Of a stretch of 64,000 nt of DNA, positions 1-7,704 are shown one piece after another. The DNA is from Dyella kyungheensis (GTDB taxonomy: Bacteria; Pseudomonadota; Gammaproteobacteria; Xanthomonadales; Rhodanobacteraceae): positions 275,501-339,500 of the forward strand of contig NZ_JADIKC010000002.1 in the NCBI RefSeq assembly GCF_016905005.1. Reading direction: 5' to 3'. The translations under genes were made by a program, and so were the position numbers. A model generated the notes under the pieces. The model made no database searches, had not been told where the DNA came from, and saw nothing but the letters and a program-made list of their open reading frames with translations. Each line of letters begins with the position of its first letter. Positions within the stretch are counted from its first letter, which is position 1.

Positions 1-662
1 GCGTCGTTGGCCAGCTTCTGCGCCTGCTTCGCCCACTGATAGGGAAAATTGTAGAGACAGACGCGCGCACTGTACGCACGACTCAAGCCGATCCGCGCAT
101 CAGCATTCTGGGGCGTCGAGGCGAGCGCTTGCTGATACAGCGCGATGGCGCGTTCGTTGTTGTCGCGCTGGCCGATGCCGGCGTAATAGCTCGCCCGCTG
201 CGCCAGCTCCTGCGTGGCGGAAGGCTTGTGGAAGCGTTGGGGCATGAGCCACCAGGCGATGCCAGCCATCACGAGCAGGAACAAGCCGATGGCGAGTGCA
301 ATCCATCGACGCGGCATGCGGGTCGCGGTGGGCGCTGCGGTTTCTTCGGCCACCGGCATGTCGCACAACTGGTAGCCGCGCCCGCGCACGGAACGGATGT
401 AACGCGGTGCGCGGCCGTCGTCGCCCAGCGCCTGGCGCAGCAACTTCACCCGCTGCGTGACGGTTTCCTCGTTCACCACGGCGGGCGCCCAGACTTCGGC
501 AATCAGCGTATCGAAATCCACCACATCCACGCCGTGCCGTAGCAGACATGCAAGGAGTTGGAACGAGAGCCCCTGGACATCGAGCGTCGCGCCATCGCGC
601 GCCACGCGTTGGCGCGTGACGTCGATGGAAAGATCCAGCAGTCGGTAACGCGTGGCGTTCAT
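1..662 (-). CDS. Winged-helix transcriptional regulator, CadC/ToxR-like, with membrane segment and TPR-like tail (partial)
   Basis: The frame is open from the ATG at 662 to the window edge, so the C-terminus is missing. Residues 1 to about 98 form an OmpR/PhoB-type winged helix, including a recognition-helix segment rich in T, Q, R and K (EETVTQRVKLLRQALG) and the typical ending YIRSVRGRGYQL. A hydrophobic segment follows at about residues 114-135, and after it alanine-rich helices that look like the start of tetratricopeptide repeats (ERAIALYQQALASTPQNADA). This is the layout of CadC-like one-component membrane regulators, in which the DNA-binding domain is cytoplasmic and the C-terminal part senses or scaffolds. 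The ligand and targets cannot be told. No good Shine-Dalgarno sequence precedes the chosen start. Confidence 0.8.
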   Translation of the reverse strand, partial: MNATRYRLLDLSIDVTRQRVARDGATLDVQGLSFQLLACLLRHGVDVVDFDTLIAEVWAPAVVNEETVTQRVKLLRQALGDDGRAPRYIRSVRGRGYQLCDMPVAEETAAPTATRMPRRWIALAIGLFLLVMAGIAWWLMPQRFHKPSATQELAQRASYYAGIGQRDNNERAIALYQQALASTPQNADARIGLSRAYSARVCLYNFPYQWAKQAQKLAND

Positions 663-707
663 GCGATGAGGAGGTCAGTGTGCCGGCATCATCCTCGCAC
701 GGTTTGC

Positions 708-1505
708 TCAGGCACCCGCGGGGATCAACAACAGCAGGGCGATGCCCAGCACGATGCGGTAGATCGCGAACGGCGTGAAACGATGGCTGCGGATATAGCC
801 GAGCAGCCACTTCACCGCCACGAAGGCGACGATGGCCGACACCACGAAGCCGATGCCGAAGGCCGTCCAGTCCTCGTGGTGCGCGCCGCCATCCTTGAGC
901 ACTTTCAGCAGCTCGTAGCCAGTCGCGGCATACATGGTGGGGATGCCGACGAGGAACGCGAACTCCGTCGCCGCGGCGCGGTTGCTGGTACCAAAGAGCA
1001 TCGCCGTAAAAATGGTGGCGGCCGAACGCGAGGTGCCCGGGAAGATGCCTGCGATCATCTGCGCGATGCCGACCAGGATCGCGACGCGCCACGTTACCTG
1101 CGTGCGATCGGGCTGGCGGGCGGCGAGGCGCTCGGCCGCAAGCATCCAGATGCCACCGATCACCAACGCCCACGCCACCGGCGTCACCGCTTCGGGCAGC
1201 TTGAAGCCGAGCTTCACCGCGATGAAGCCGAGCACCGCCGTGATCATGAAGGCGACGAACAGTTTGGCGAGATAGTCGCGGTTGGCCGGGTCACGCCACT
1301 GCGTGAACAACTGCCAGATGCGACCCCAGTAGATGAAGGTCACCGCCAGGATCGCGCCCGCCTGGATGCCCACGTTGAACAGGTCCGAGCGCTGACCCAG
1401 GCCGAACTTCTCAGCGATCAGCAGGTGGCCCGTGCTGGAAATCGGGAGAAACTCGGTGATGCCTTCGATGATGCCAAGCAGGATGACGTTGATGATGTCG
1501 CTCAC
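708..1505 (-). CDS. uppP: Undecaprenyl-diphosphatase UppP (BacA family)
   Basis: The predicted enzyme is an integral membrane protein of 265 residues that dephosphorylates undecaprenyl diphosphate to recycle the lipid carrier for peptidoglycan and surface polysaccharides. The two family signatures are visible: EGITEFLPISSTGH (residues 14-27, with the conserved ExxxE) and PGTSRSAAT (residues 156-164). The rest is a series of hydrophobic helices. I chose the GTG at 1505 because GGAGTCTCC lies directly upstream and homologues start at this position. A longer frame open to 1628 would add a non-hydrophobic, unconserved N-terminus. It is divergent from glnA. Overproduction of this family gives bacitracin resistance. 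Confidence 0.95.
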   Translation of the reverse strand: MSDIINVILLGIIEGITEFLPISSTGHLLIAEKFGLGQRSDLFNVGIQAGAILAVTFIYWGRIWQLFTQWRDPANRDYLAKLFVAFMITAVLGFIAVKLGFKLPEAVTPVAWALVIGGIWMLAAERLAARQPDRTQVTWRVAILVGIAQMIAGIFPGTSRSAATIFTAMLFGTSNRAAATEFAFLVGIPTMYAATGYELLKVLKDGGAHHEDWTAFGIGFVVSAIVAFVAVKWLLGYIRSHRFTPFAIYRIVLGIALLLLIPAGA

Positions 1506-1664
1506 GGAGACTCCGGCGGTGAGGTCGGCCCCGGTTCCATACCGAAGCAAAGCGGCATAGCTTAAGGGACTGCCGTGGCGTTTTTGGGGCGCGTTGTATC
1601 CGGTGTGGCTGATTCCGATGCACGGCAAATCCTACAAAAGCGGGTAGCCCACGGCGGTCAGACT

Positions 1665-1681
1665 TGCACCACAATGGTGCT
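1665..1681 (+). promoter_or_regulatory. NtrC-binding site upstream of glnA
   Basis: TGCACCACAATGGTGCT matches the NtrC consensus TGCACCANNNTGGTGCA in 13 of 14 defined positions. It lies about 100 bp upstream of the sigma-54 -24 element of glnA, the usual distance for an NtrC enhancer. A much weaker candidate (8 of 14) is at 1701-1717. The cognate NtrB/NtrC pair is encoded at 23228-25631. Confidence 0.85.
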
Positions 1682-1766
1682 TCTAGATGTTTCATCATTG
1701 TGCAATCAAGTGGCGTCACCATCGATTTGCAGTAATTAAGCCATTGATATAAAAAGATCATTCCCC

Positions 1767-1783
1767 TTGGCACGCGGCTTGCT
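1767..1783 (+). promoter_or_regulatory. Sigma-54 (RpoN) promoter of glnA
   Basis: TTGGCACGCGGCTTGCT fits the -24/-12 consensus TTGGCACG-N4-TTGCW without a mismatch. The -12 GC is at 1781-1782, so transcription should begin near 1794, about 35 bp before the glnA start codon. Confidence 0.9.
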
Positions 1784-1828
1784 CAGACGCCTGTCGATTA
1801 CTCACCTTTTCGCCCGTCGAGGTTGTCC

Positions 1829-3244
1829 ATGTCGTCCCCCGTCCAGAAAGTGCTCGATCTGATCCAGGAACACGAGGTCGAGTTCGTCGACTTCCGCTTC
1901 GCCGACATGCTCGGCAAGCACCACCACGTGACGTTCCCGGCCCATGCCATCGACGAGGGCACGTTCGAGGACGGCAAGATGTTCGACGGCTCGTCGATCG
2001 CCGGCTGGAAGGGCATCAACGAATCGGACATGGTGCTGATGCCCGATCCGGACACCGCCTACCTCGACCCGTTCAGCCAGCACACCCAGATGATCCTGCA
2101 CTGCGACGTGCTCGAGCCGTCGACCATGCAGGCCTACGGCCGCGACCCGCGTTCCATCGCCAAGCGCGGTGAGGCGTTCCTCAAGTCCACCGGCATCGCC
2201 GACACGGCGTTCTTCGGTCCGGAGCCGGAATTCTTCATCTTCGATTCCGTGCGCTGGCAGAACGACATGGGCCGCGTGTTCTACGAAATCGGCTCCGAAG
2301 AAGCCGCCTGGAGCTCGCGCTACAAGTACGACGACAACAACACCGGTCACCGTCCGGGCGTGAAGGGCGGCTACTTCCCGGTCAGCCCGGTCGACTCGCT
2401 GGGCGACCTGCGCGCCGACATGTGCAAGGTGCTCGAGTCGCTCGGCCAGGTCGTTGAAGTGCATCACCACGAAGTGGCGAATGCCGGCCAGTGCGAGATC
2501 GGCGTGAAGTTCAACACGCTGGTGAAGAAGGCCGACGAACTGATGACCATGAAGTACGTCATCAAGAACGTCGCCCACCAGAACGGCAAGACCGTCACCT
2601 TCATGCCCAAGCCGATCGTCGGCGACAACGGCAGCGGCATGCACGTGCACCAGTCGCTGGCGAAGGACGGCAACAACATGTTCGCGGGCGACCTGTATGG
2701 CGGCCTGTCGCAGACGGCGCTGTGGTACATCGGCGGCATCTTCAAGCACGCCAAGGCCATCAACGCGTTCGCCAACTCCACCACCAACAGCTACAAGCGC
2801 CTGGTGCCGGGCTTCGAAGCGCCGGTGATGCTGGCCTATTCGGCCCGCAACCGTTCGGCCAGCTGCCGCATTCCGTACGTGTCGAGCCCGAAGGGCCGTC
2901 GCATCGAAGTGCGCTTCCCCGATCCGATGAACTCCGGCTACCTGGTGTTCACCGCGCTGATGATGGCCGGCCTCGACGGCATCATCAACAAGATCGACCC
3001 GGGCGCACCGGCCGACAAGGATCTGTACGACCTGCCGCCGGAAGAAGAAAAGAACATCCCGCAGGTCTGCTCCAGCCTGGACGAAGCACTCAATGCGCTC
3101 GACAAGGACCGCGACTTCCTCAAGGCCGGCGGCGTGTTCACCGACGACTTCATCGATGCGTACATCGCGCTGAAGATGCAGGAAGTGACCCGCTACCGCG
3201 CCAGCACGCATCCGCTGGAGTTCCAGATGTACTACGCGCTCTGA
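1829..3244 (+). CDS. glnA: Type I glutamine synthetase
   Basis: This enzyme makes glutamine from glutamate, ammonia and ATP in the cytoplasm and is the main entry point for ammonia. At 471 residues it has the length of dodecameric GSI-beta enzymes. The N-terminal beta-grasp motif [10 protein letters not shown], the metal-binding FFGPEPEFF, the [16 protein letters not shown] loop and the ATP-binding region near NRSASCRIP are all present. Tyr400 in DLYDLPPEE is the adenylylation site of this subtype, so activity is probably also controlled by GlnE. The ATG at 1829 is preceded by GAGG at a 6-bp distance. An in-frame TTG two codons earlier has no spacing to a ribosome-binding site. A sigma-54 promoter and NtrC box lie upstream and a terminator follows. 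Confidence 0.98.
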   Translation: MSSPVQKVLDLIQEHEVEFVDFRFADMLGKHHHVTFPAHAIDEGTFEDGKMFDGSSIAGWKGINESDMVLMPDPDTAYLDPFSQHTQMILHCDVLEPSTMQAYGRDPRSIAKRGEAFLKSTGIADTAFFGPEPEFFIFDSVRWQNDMGRVFYEIGSEEAAWSSRYKYDDNNTGHRPGVKGGYFPVSPVDSLGDLRADMCKVLESLGQVVEVHHHEVANAGQCEIGVKFNTLVKKADELMTMKYVIKNVAHQNGKTVTFMPKPIVGDNGSGMHVHQSLAKDGNNMFAGDLYGGLSQTALWYIGGIFKHAKAINAFANSTTNSYKRLVPGFEAPVMLAYSARNRSASCRIPYVSSPKGRRIEVRFPDPMNSGYLVFTALMMAGLDGIINKIDPGAPADKDLYDLPPEEEKNIPQVCSSLDEALNALDKDRDFLKAGGVFTDDFIDAYIALKMQEVTRYRASTHPLEFQMYYAL

Positions 3245-3276
3245 TCGCAAGTTTCCGCGACACACAGAGAGACGAT

Positions 3277-3302
3277 GGGCGCTTCGGCGCCCTTCGTTTT
3301 TT
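3277..3302 (+). terminator. Rho-independent terminator of glnA
   Basis: A perfect 6-bp stem GGGCGC/GCGCCC closed by a TTCG tetraloop (3277-3292) is followed by a T-rich run (TTCGTTTTTT). It separates glnA from the next gene. Confidence 0.85.
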
Positions 3303-3342
3303 CTGTGGCTAGAATGCGTGCAGGGACAAAAGGGGAACATGC

Positions 3343-4674
3343 ATGCATCGCGCGCTGAAGGGAGTGCTGTGGGCGGTCGTTGGATTGGTGGTCGCCGTGG
3401 CCGCTGCGTTTGCGTGGGGACGGCTGCGTCCGCCGACGCAGGAGCAGGAAAAGGCGCTGGCCGCGCTGCAGGCGGATAGCCAGCCGCCGCAGGGGCGCAA
3501 CGCGTATCCATGGCTGTGGTTCGTGGACTTCGATGTGCCGGCCGATCAGCTCGATGCGGCGTATGCGAAGGATCACCAGCGTGTACTGGCGTGGGAGTCG
3601 AACTTCAAACCGGGAGCCAACAGTGCCGATCCCATACCCACGCCGAAAGCCGATTTTCCCGCGCTCCCCAAAATGTCCCAGGCGGATCGCGACGCACTGT
3701 GCAATTGGCGCGAAGCCGATTGCCTGGACAAAGTTCGAGCACATCGCGATGTTGTGAACGAGGTGCTGGCGCGCCATCGGCAACGGCTCGTGCGCGACGA
3801 AGCGTTGAGTGGTTTCGATCACGTGTGGACCGAGATGCCGTTGAATCCCGTGGCATCGATCCCAGCCTTCAGTGCGTCCAGGGGACTATGGCAAACCGCG
3901 ATCGCCGCAACCTTCCTCGATGGACATCCAGCACAAGCCATGGAGGCCGCCTGCACGCAGGTGGCGACCATGCGTCGACTGCACGCGCACAGCAACACGC
4001 TGGTCAGCACGTTGATTTTCGCTGCGCGGTTGCGTGGCGCCGTACAGCTGTTCGTGCAGCTGTTGGCGGCGTCTCCGGCCGATGAACCTCTGCCCGCATC
4101 CTGTGCGGCTGCATTTGTGCCGGTGACGGACGCGGATGTCGATCTTTGCCCGAGCATTCGCGCGGAATTTACCCTGGTCGGATCGCCCGAGATCTTCGGA
4201 AAGCAGGAACACTGGTACGACGGCCTGAGCCTCAATACAAAAGCGACACGACGCATGTTGGCACCACGTTACGGCGCCCTATGCAACACGTCGCTGCTAC
4301 AGAGATTGCTTTCGGATGAACGCGTGGCGATGCCGACTGCTGCGCCAGGCTTCGACATCTTCGACCTGATATCCAATAGCGCAGGCACTATCCTGTCCCG
4401 TATTCCCGGGCCCGCCTTCGATCCGTACCTCGCACGCCAACAGGATGCCGCGGCTAGCCTTCGCATGGGTGCCTTGATGATCTGGTTGCGGGAGACGCGC
4501 GACCACGGCGTGTCCTTGCAGCAACGCTTGGCTGCACGTCCCGCGTGGATGCATTTTGCAACCAGCCGGCACGTCGAGGTCACGGCAGACGGCAAGAGTA
4601 TTCACATGGATGTGTGGAACAACGATACGTCTAACCCATGGCCCACGGCCTGGCCGCTCCCTGCGGGGCTCTAG
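3343..4674 (+). CDS. Hypothetical membrane-anchored protein
   Basis: I do not recognise the family. The 443-residue product begins with a short basic N-terminus and one hydrophobic helix (VLWAVVGLVVAVAAAFAW, residues about 8-25), so it is predicted to be anchored in the inner membrane with a large periplasmic domain. The body has no signature I can assign. It is rich in Trp, Arg and Ala and contains several cysteines. The ATG at 3343 follows GGGGAACATGC. It stands alone between the glnA terminator and a convergent M23-like gene that ends 10 bp away. Codon use matches the neighbours in high third-position GC, although the middle is somewhat less GC-rich. Confidence 0.75.
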   Translation: MHRALKGVLWAVVGLVVAVAAAFAWGRLRPPTQEQEKALAALQADSQPPQGRNAYPWLWFVDFDVPADQLDAAYAKDHQRVLAWESNFKPGANSADPIPTPKADFPALPKMSQADRDALCNWREADCLDKVRAHRDVVNEVLARHRQRLVRDEALSGFDHVWTEMPLNPVASIPAFSASRGLWQTAIAATFLDGHPAQAMEAACTQVATMRRLHAHSNTLVSTLIFAARLRGAVQLFVQLLAASPADEPLPASCAAAFVPVTDADVDLCPSIRAEFTLVGSPEIFGKQEHWYDGLSLNTKATRRMLAPRYGALCNTSLLQRLLSDERVAMPTAAPGFDIFDLISNSAGTILSRIPGPAFDPYLARQQDAAASLRMGALMIWLRETRDHGVSLQQRLAARPAWMHFATSRHVEVTADGKSIHMDVWNNDTSNPWPTAWPLPAGL

Positions 4675-4683
4675 GACAAACCT

Positions 4684-5826
4684 TCAACGGCTGTTGCCGA
4701 AGTCCACCACGGAAAGCGGTGCGGGAAAGCCCTCGCCGCTGGTGGCTGGTGTTGTGGGCGTCCACGGCTTGCCCTGGGCGAAGTCCTCGATCGATGCATA
4801 GGCGCCAAGCACGCGGAACGATTTCAGCGCATACGGCAACCCTTCCGCAGCCAGCGGCGCGTTGGCATCGCTGACATGCAAATGCAGATGCGGGCCGGTG
4901 GATTCGCCGGTGAAACCCAGTTGCCCGATCACCTCACCGCGATGCACGTGCTGACCTGTCTTGACGCGGATGCTGCCGGGCTTGAGGTGTTCGTAGAATG
5001 CGTAGCGTCCATCGCCCAGATCCAGAGCCACATAGTTGCCGGCGGCATTTTCCAGCGGCACTTTGTGGGTGGCACCTTCCGCAAGCGTTGCCGGTTCGGC
5101 GATGCCTTCACCCGTCGATGCCACCGTGGCATCGGCGACCGCCATCACGTCGGCGGCATAGCCGAACCACTGTTTGGGCAACTCGCCCTTGTCCTTGGCG
5201 AAGCCGCCGTGCGGTCCGAGCAGAATCCAGTCGATGGCAAAGCGGCCAGGCACTTTGACGCTGCCGTCGGTGGTGTAGAGCACACGGCGATGGCCGCGCT
5301 CCCACCGCGCATCGTAGATCGCGACCCAGGGACCGCCACGCAGCGGTGGTCCGAGTTGCAGCAGGGAGCGGCTGGAGGGCGTGACAAGGCCGCCTTCGGC
5401 GATCAGATCCGAATCCGCATGGCCGGCGTAAACCACCCGATGGCGCAGACGCACGCGGCTGGCATCAGCGAGAGGCACGGAGAGATAGGCCACCGCCGTC
5501 ATGCCCGGCGCCATGCGCAGGCGCTCGTCGCCCTTGGCGCGGTCGGCCCTGCCGATGGCTGCGGTGAGGGCGGCGCCGGACAAACCGGCAAGCACGTGCT
5601 GCTGCTCGTCGATCACCTCGATGCGCTGGATCGTCAGCGTTTCCTGCGCCTCATTGGTGAGATGCAGTTCGTACACCAGCGACGTCTTGCCCGCGACGGT
5701 CACCGGCTCCGGCATCCACGGCACCCGCAGGTCGAAGGACTGGTGCACCGGCGCACGCTGCGCCAGGGCCGCCAGGGCGGCCAGCATCGAAAGCAGTATG
5801 AGAAAGACGCCGCGCCAGAAACGCAT
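4684..5826 (-). CDS. Secreted M23-like (LytM/duplicated hybrid motif) protein
   Basis: The product, 380 residues from the ATG at 5826, has a signal peptide (hydrophobic core VFLILLSMLAALAALAQ) and a C-terminal peptidase M23 fold, visible in YEHLKPGSIRVKTGQ and GESTGPHLHLHVSD. The HxH pair of the second zinc motif is present. At the first motif (HxxxD in lysostaphin-like enzymes) the sequence reads RFAID, with Arg where the zinc-binding His should be, so catalysis is uncertain. The N-terminal 150 residues form an unassigned beta-rich domain. A longer frame to 5898 exists, but the signal peptide supports 5826. It may be a peptidoglycan-binding regulator rather than an active endopeptidase. Confidence 0.8.
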   Translation of the reverse strand: MRFWRGVFLILLSMLAALAALAQRAPVHQSFDLRVPWMPEPVTVAGKTSLVYELHLTNEAQETLTIQRIEVIDEQQHVLAGLSGAALTAAIGRADRAKGDERLRMAPGMTAVAYLSVPLADASRVRLRHRVVYAGHADSDLIAEGGLVTPSSRSLLQLGPPLRGGPWVAIYDARWERGHRRVLYTTDGSVKVPGRFAIDWILLGPHGGFAKDKGELPKQWFGYAADVMAVADATVASTGEGIAEPATLAEGATHKVPLENAAGNYVALDLGDGRYAFYEHLKPGSIRVKTGQHVHRGEVIGQLGFTGESTGPHLHLHVSDANAPLAAEGLPYALKSFRVLGAYASIEDFAQGKPWTPTTPATSGEGFPAPLSVVDFGNSR

Positions 5827-5974
5827 GGGAGGAATCCATGGTGGATAGCAGCGCGAGCTTTGATCTGCGGAAGATGGGGCGCCAATGCCAGAGGTCACTG
5901 CGCCCGGTGAAGCGGAGAAAAGCAGCGTGCGACGCCACCACGAGGGGATGGCGACGTCACACGCTCGTTGGCGG

Positions 5975-7534
5975 TCAGTGCAGTTCCACCACCACCAGAC
6001 CCTGCGGCGGGATATCGATGCTCAGGCGGCCGTTCTGCAGCGTGGCCTGTTCCGGAGCGGCGAGTTTGCCCGCCTCACGTAGCTGAGTGATCTGTTCGCG
6101 GCTCGGGGTTGCCGGGCGGCCCATCTTGTCGAAGGCGGCCACGGCGTTACCGTGATCCTGGTCCAGGCGCCACACCATGGCCTGGGTGGCCTTGCCCAGA
6201 TGCTTCAGGTCCACATCGAAGTGCTTGGCGTCGCCCGTCGGCACGCCCGGCGTGTAATCGGCGGTATCGCCCAGCGGCTTGGTGTAGTTCCACAGCGCCA
6301 GCACCACGGTGCCGTCGGCGCGGCGGGTGGCCAGCGCGCTCTCGGTCTTCAGCGGCAGCTGCGTATCGCCCAGCTTGTGCAGCATGGCGAACGCGTTGAA
6401 CGCCGGCTTCTCGATGCGATCGGCGGCGATCAGGCCAAAGCCGCCGTAGAACGGGGTCTTCACCACGCCCTGTTCGTCGAACACATCGGAGAACGACCAG
6501 TAGCTCATCATGTCCACCTTGCCCGCGCATTCGCGGATGGTGTTGGCCATCCACGGGCCCATGTAGACCGTGTCGGTGACATTGGGCAGGTTGGCGTACG
6601 AGGCGTTGTATTCGCTGTAGATCAGCGGCAGCTTCGGGAACGGCGAGGCGCCGATCTCCTTGTGCGACCGGTCCACGGCGCGGCAGACCATGTCGCGGCG
6701 CGGGATGTTCTCGTTGGTCTTGAACACGTTGTCCGCGGTGTCGTCGCCGTACACGTGCGTGCTGACGAAATCGATCGGCGCGCCGCTCTGCTTCACGTGC
6801 TTGAGGAAGTCCGGCAGCCAGGCCGCCTGGGCGGTGGCGGGGCCACCGATGCGGAACTGCTTGTCGACCGACTTCACCGTGCGCGCGGTGCGGTCATACA
6901 GCTCGTAATAGGTGTCTTTCTCGGGCTTGCCGCCCCAGAACGCGAGATTGGGTTCGTTCCACACTTCGAAGTACCAGCTGCGCACTTCCTCGACGCCGTA
7001 GCGCTCGATCTCGTGCTGCAGGAAGGCGCGCACCAGCGCATCCCATTCGGCCGGATCCTTCGGCGGCATCACGTTGGGGTGATACCAGAAGTCGTGATGG
7101 CTGTCCGGCTGGGTGCTCATTTCCGGCGGCATGAAGCCCAGCTCCACGAACGGCTTGACGCCACGCGCGAGCAGGCCGTCGTACACCTGGTCCACATAGC
7201 TGAAATTGAATTGCAGCTTGCCCTGCGCATCGCGATAAGCCACGCCCATGTCGCGGTCGAAGATGCCGTGGAAGCGGACGTAGGTGAAACCGGTGGCGCC
7301 CTTTACCGCTTCGAGATCCTTGCGGTAATCGTCGCGCAGCGCGAGCACGGCGCGGCCGGAGCCAAACATGTTTTCCCAGAAGTGCGGCAGCGGCGTGCCC
7401 TTGGCAGCGGCATCCACCTGCAGTTGCACCGAGTCGTTGCCGGCGGGCGCCGCATGCACCGAGCCAAGGAGGGCGAGGCAAGCCGCTGCGCAGGTGCGCA
7501 GGGCAAGGCGGCGGAGCGGCAACGGGCTAGTCAT
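5975..7534 (-). CDS. Secreted GH39-family glycosidase (beta-xylosidase type)
   Basis: A signal peptide (residues about 1-28, ending VHA-AP) precedes a (beta/alpha)8 barrel of glycoside hydrolase family 39. The acid/base Glu194 sits in FEVWNEPNLAFW and the nucleophile Glu308 in IYSEYNASY, both in the expected context. A C-terminal beta-sandwich (ATRRADGTVVLALWNYTKP) is usual for the family. The expected reaction is removal of terminal xylose or a related pyranose from plant oligosaccharides in the periplasm or outside the cell. GAAGGA lies 6 bp before the ATG. The gene is divergent from a GH43 gene, with a LacI-type operator between them, which suggests substrate-induced co-expression. Confidence 0.85.
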   Translation of the reverse strand: MTSPLPLRRLALRTCAAACLALLGSVHAAPAGNDSVQLQVDAAAKGTPLPHFWENMFGSGRAVLALRDDYRKDLEAVKGATGFTYVRFHGIFDRDMGVAYRDAQGKLQFNFSYVDQVYDGLLARGVKPFVELGFMPPEMSTQPDSHHDFWYHPNVMPPKDPAEWDALVRAFLQHEIERYGVEEVRSWYFEVWNEPNLAFWGGKPEKDTYYELYDRTARTVKSVDKQFRIGGPATAQAAWLPDFLKHVKQSGAPIDFVSTHVYGDDTADNVFKTNENIPRRDMVCRAVDRSHKEIGASPFPKLPLIYSEYNASYANLPNVTDTVYMGPWMANTIRECAGKVDMMSYWSFSDVFDEQGVVKTPFYGGFGLIAADRIEKPAFNAFAMLHKLGDTQLPLKTESALATRRADGTVVLALWNYTKPLGDTADYTPGVPTGDAKHFDVDLKHLGKATQAMVWRLDQDHGNAVAAFDKMGRPATPSREQITQLREAGKLAAPEQATLQNGRLSIDIPPQGLVVVELH

Positions 7535-7593
7535 GACGATTCCTTCGAGCAACGGGGAAGTGGGTTGGCCGGCCGTGTTTGGGCGGCTACGAT

Positions 7594-7605
7594 GTAAACG
7601 TTTAC
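7594..7605. promoter_or_regulatory. LacI/GalR-family operator between GH39 and GH43 genes
   Basis: GTAAACGTTTAC is a perfect 12-bp palindrome with the central CG that is typical of LacI/GalR/PurR operators. It lies about 60 bp from the GH39 start and about 100 bp from the GH43 start. No LacI-family gene is present in the window, so the regulator must be encoded elsewhere. Confidence 0.65.
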
Positions 7606-7704
7606 GCGACTGGTCACGGAGTCTCTTACAGACCGGCCCACGTGATCAATAAGGGAAGTTCACAGAATCCGGAGCTGCTGCGCCGCAGCATGGTAAGCGA
7701 GCCT

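Noticed and set aside
1802..3511. 569-codon minus-strand frame over glnA
   Set aside because: Shadow of a highly GC-biased gene. The glnA product is complete and unmistakable.
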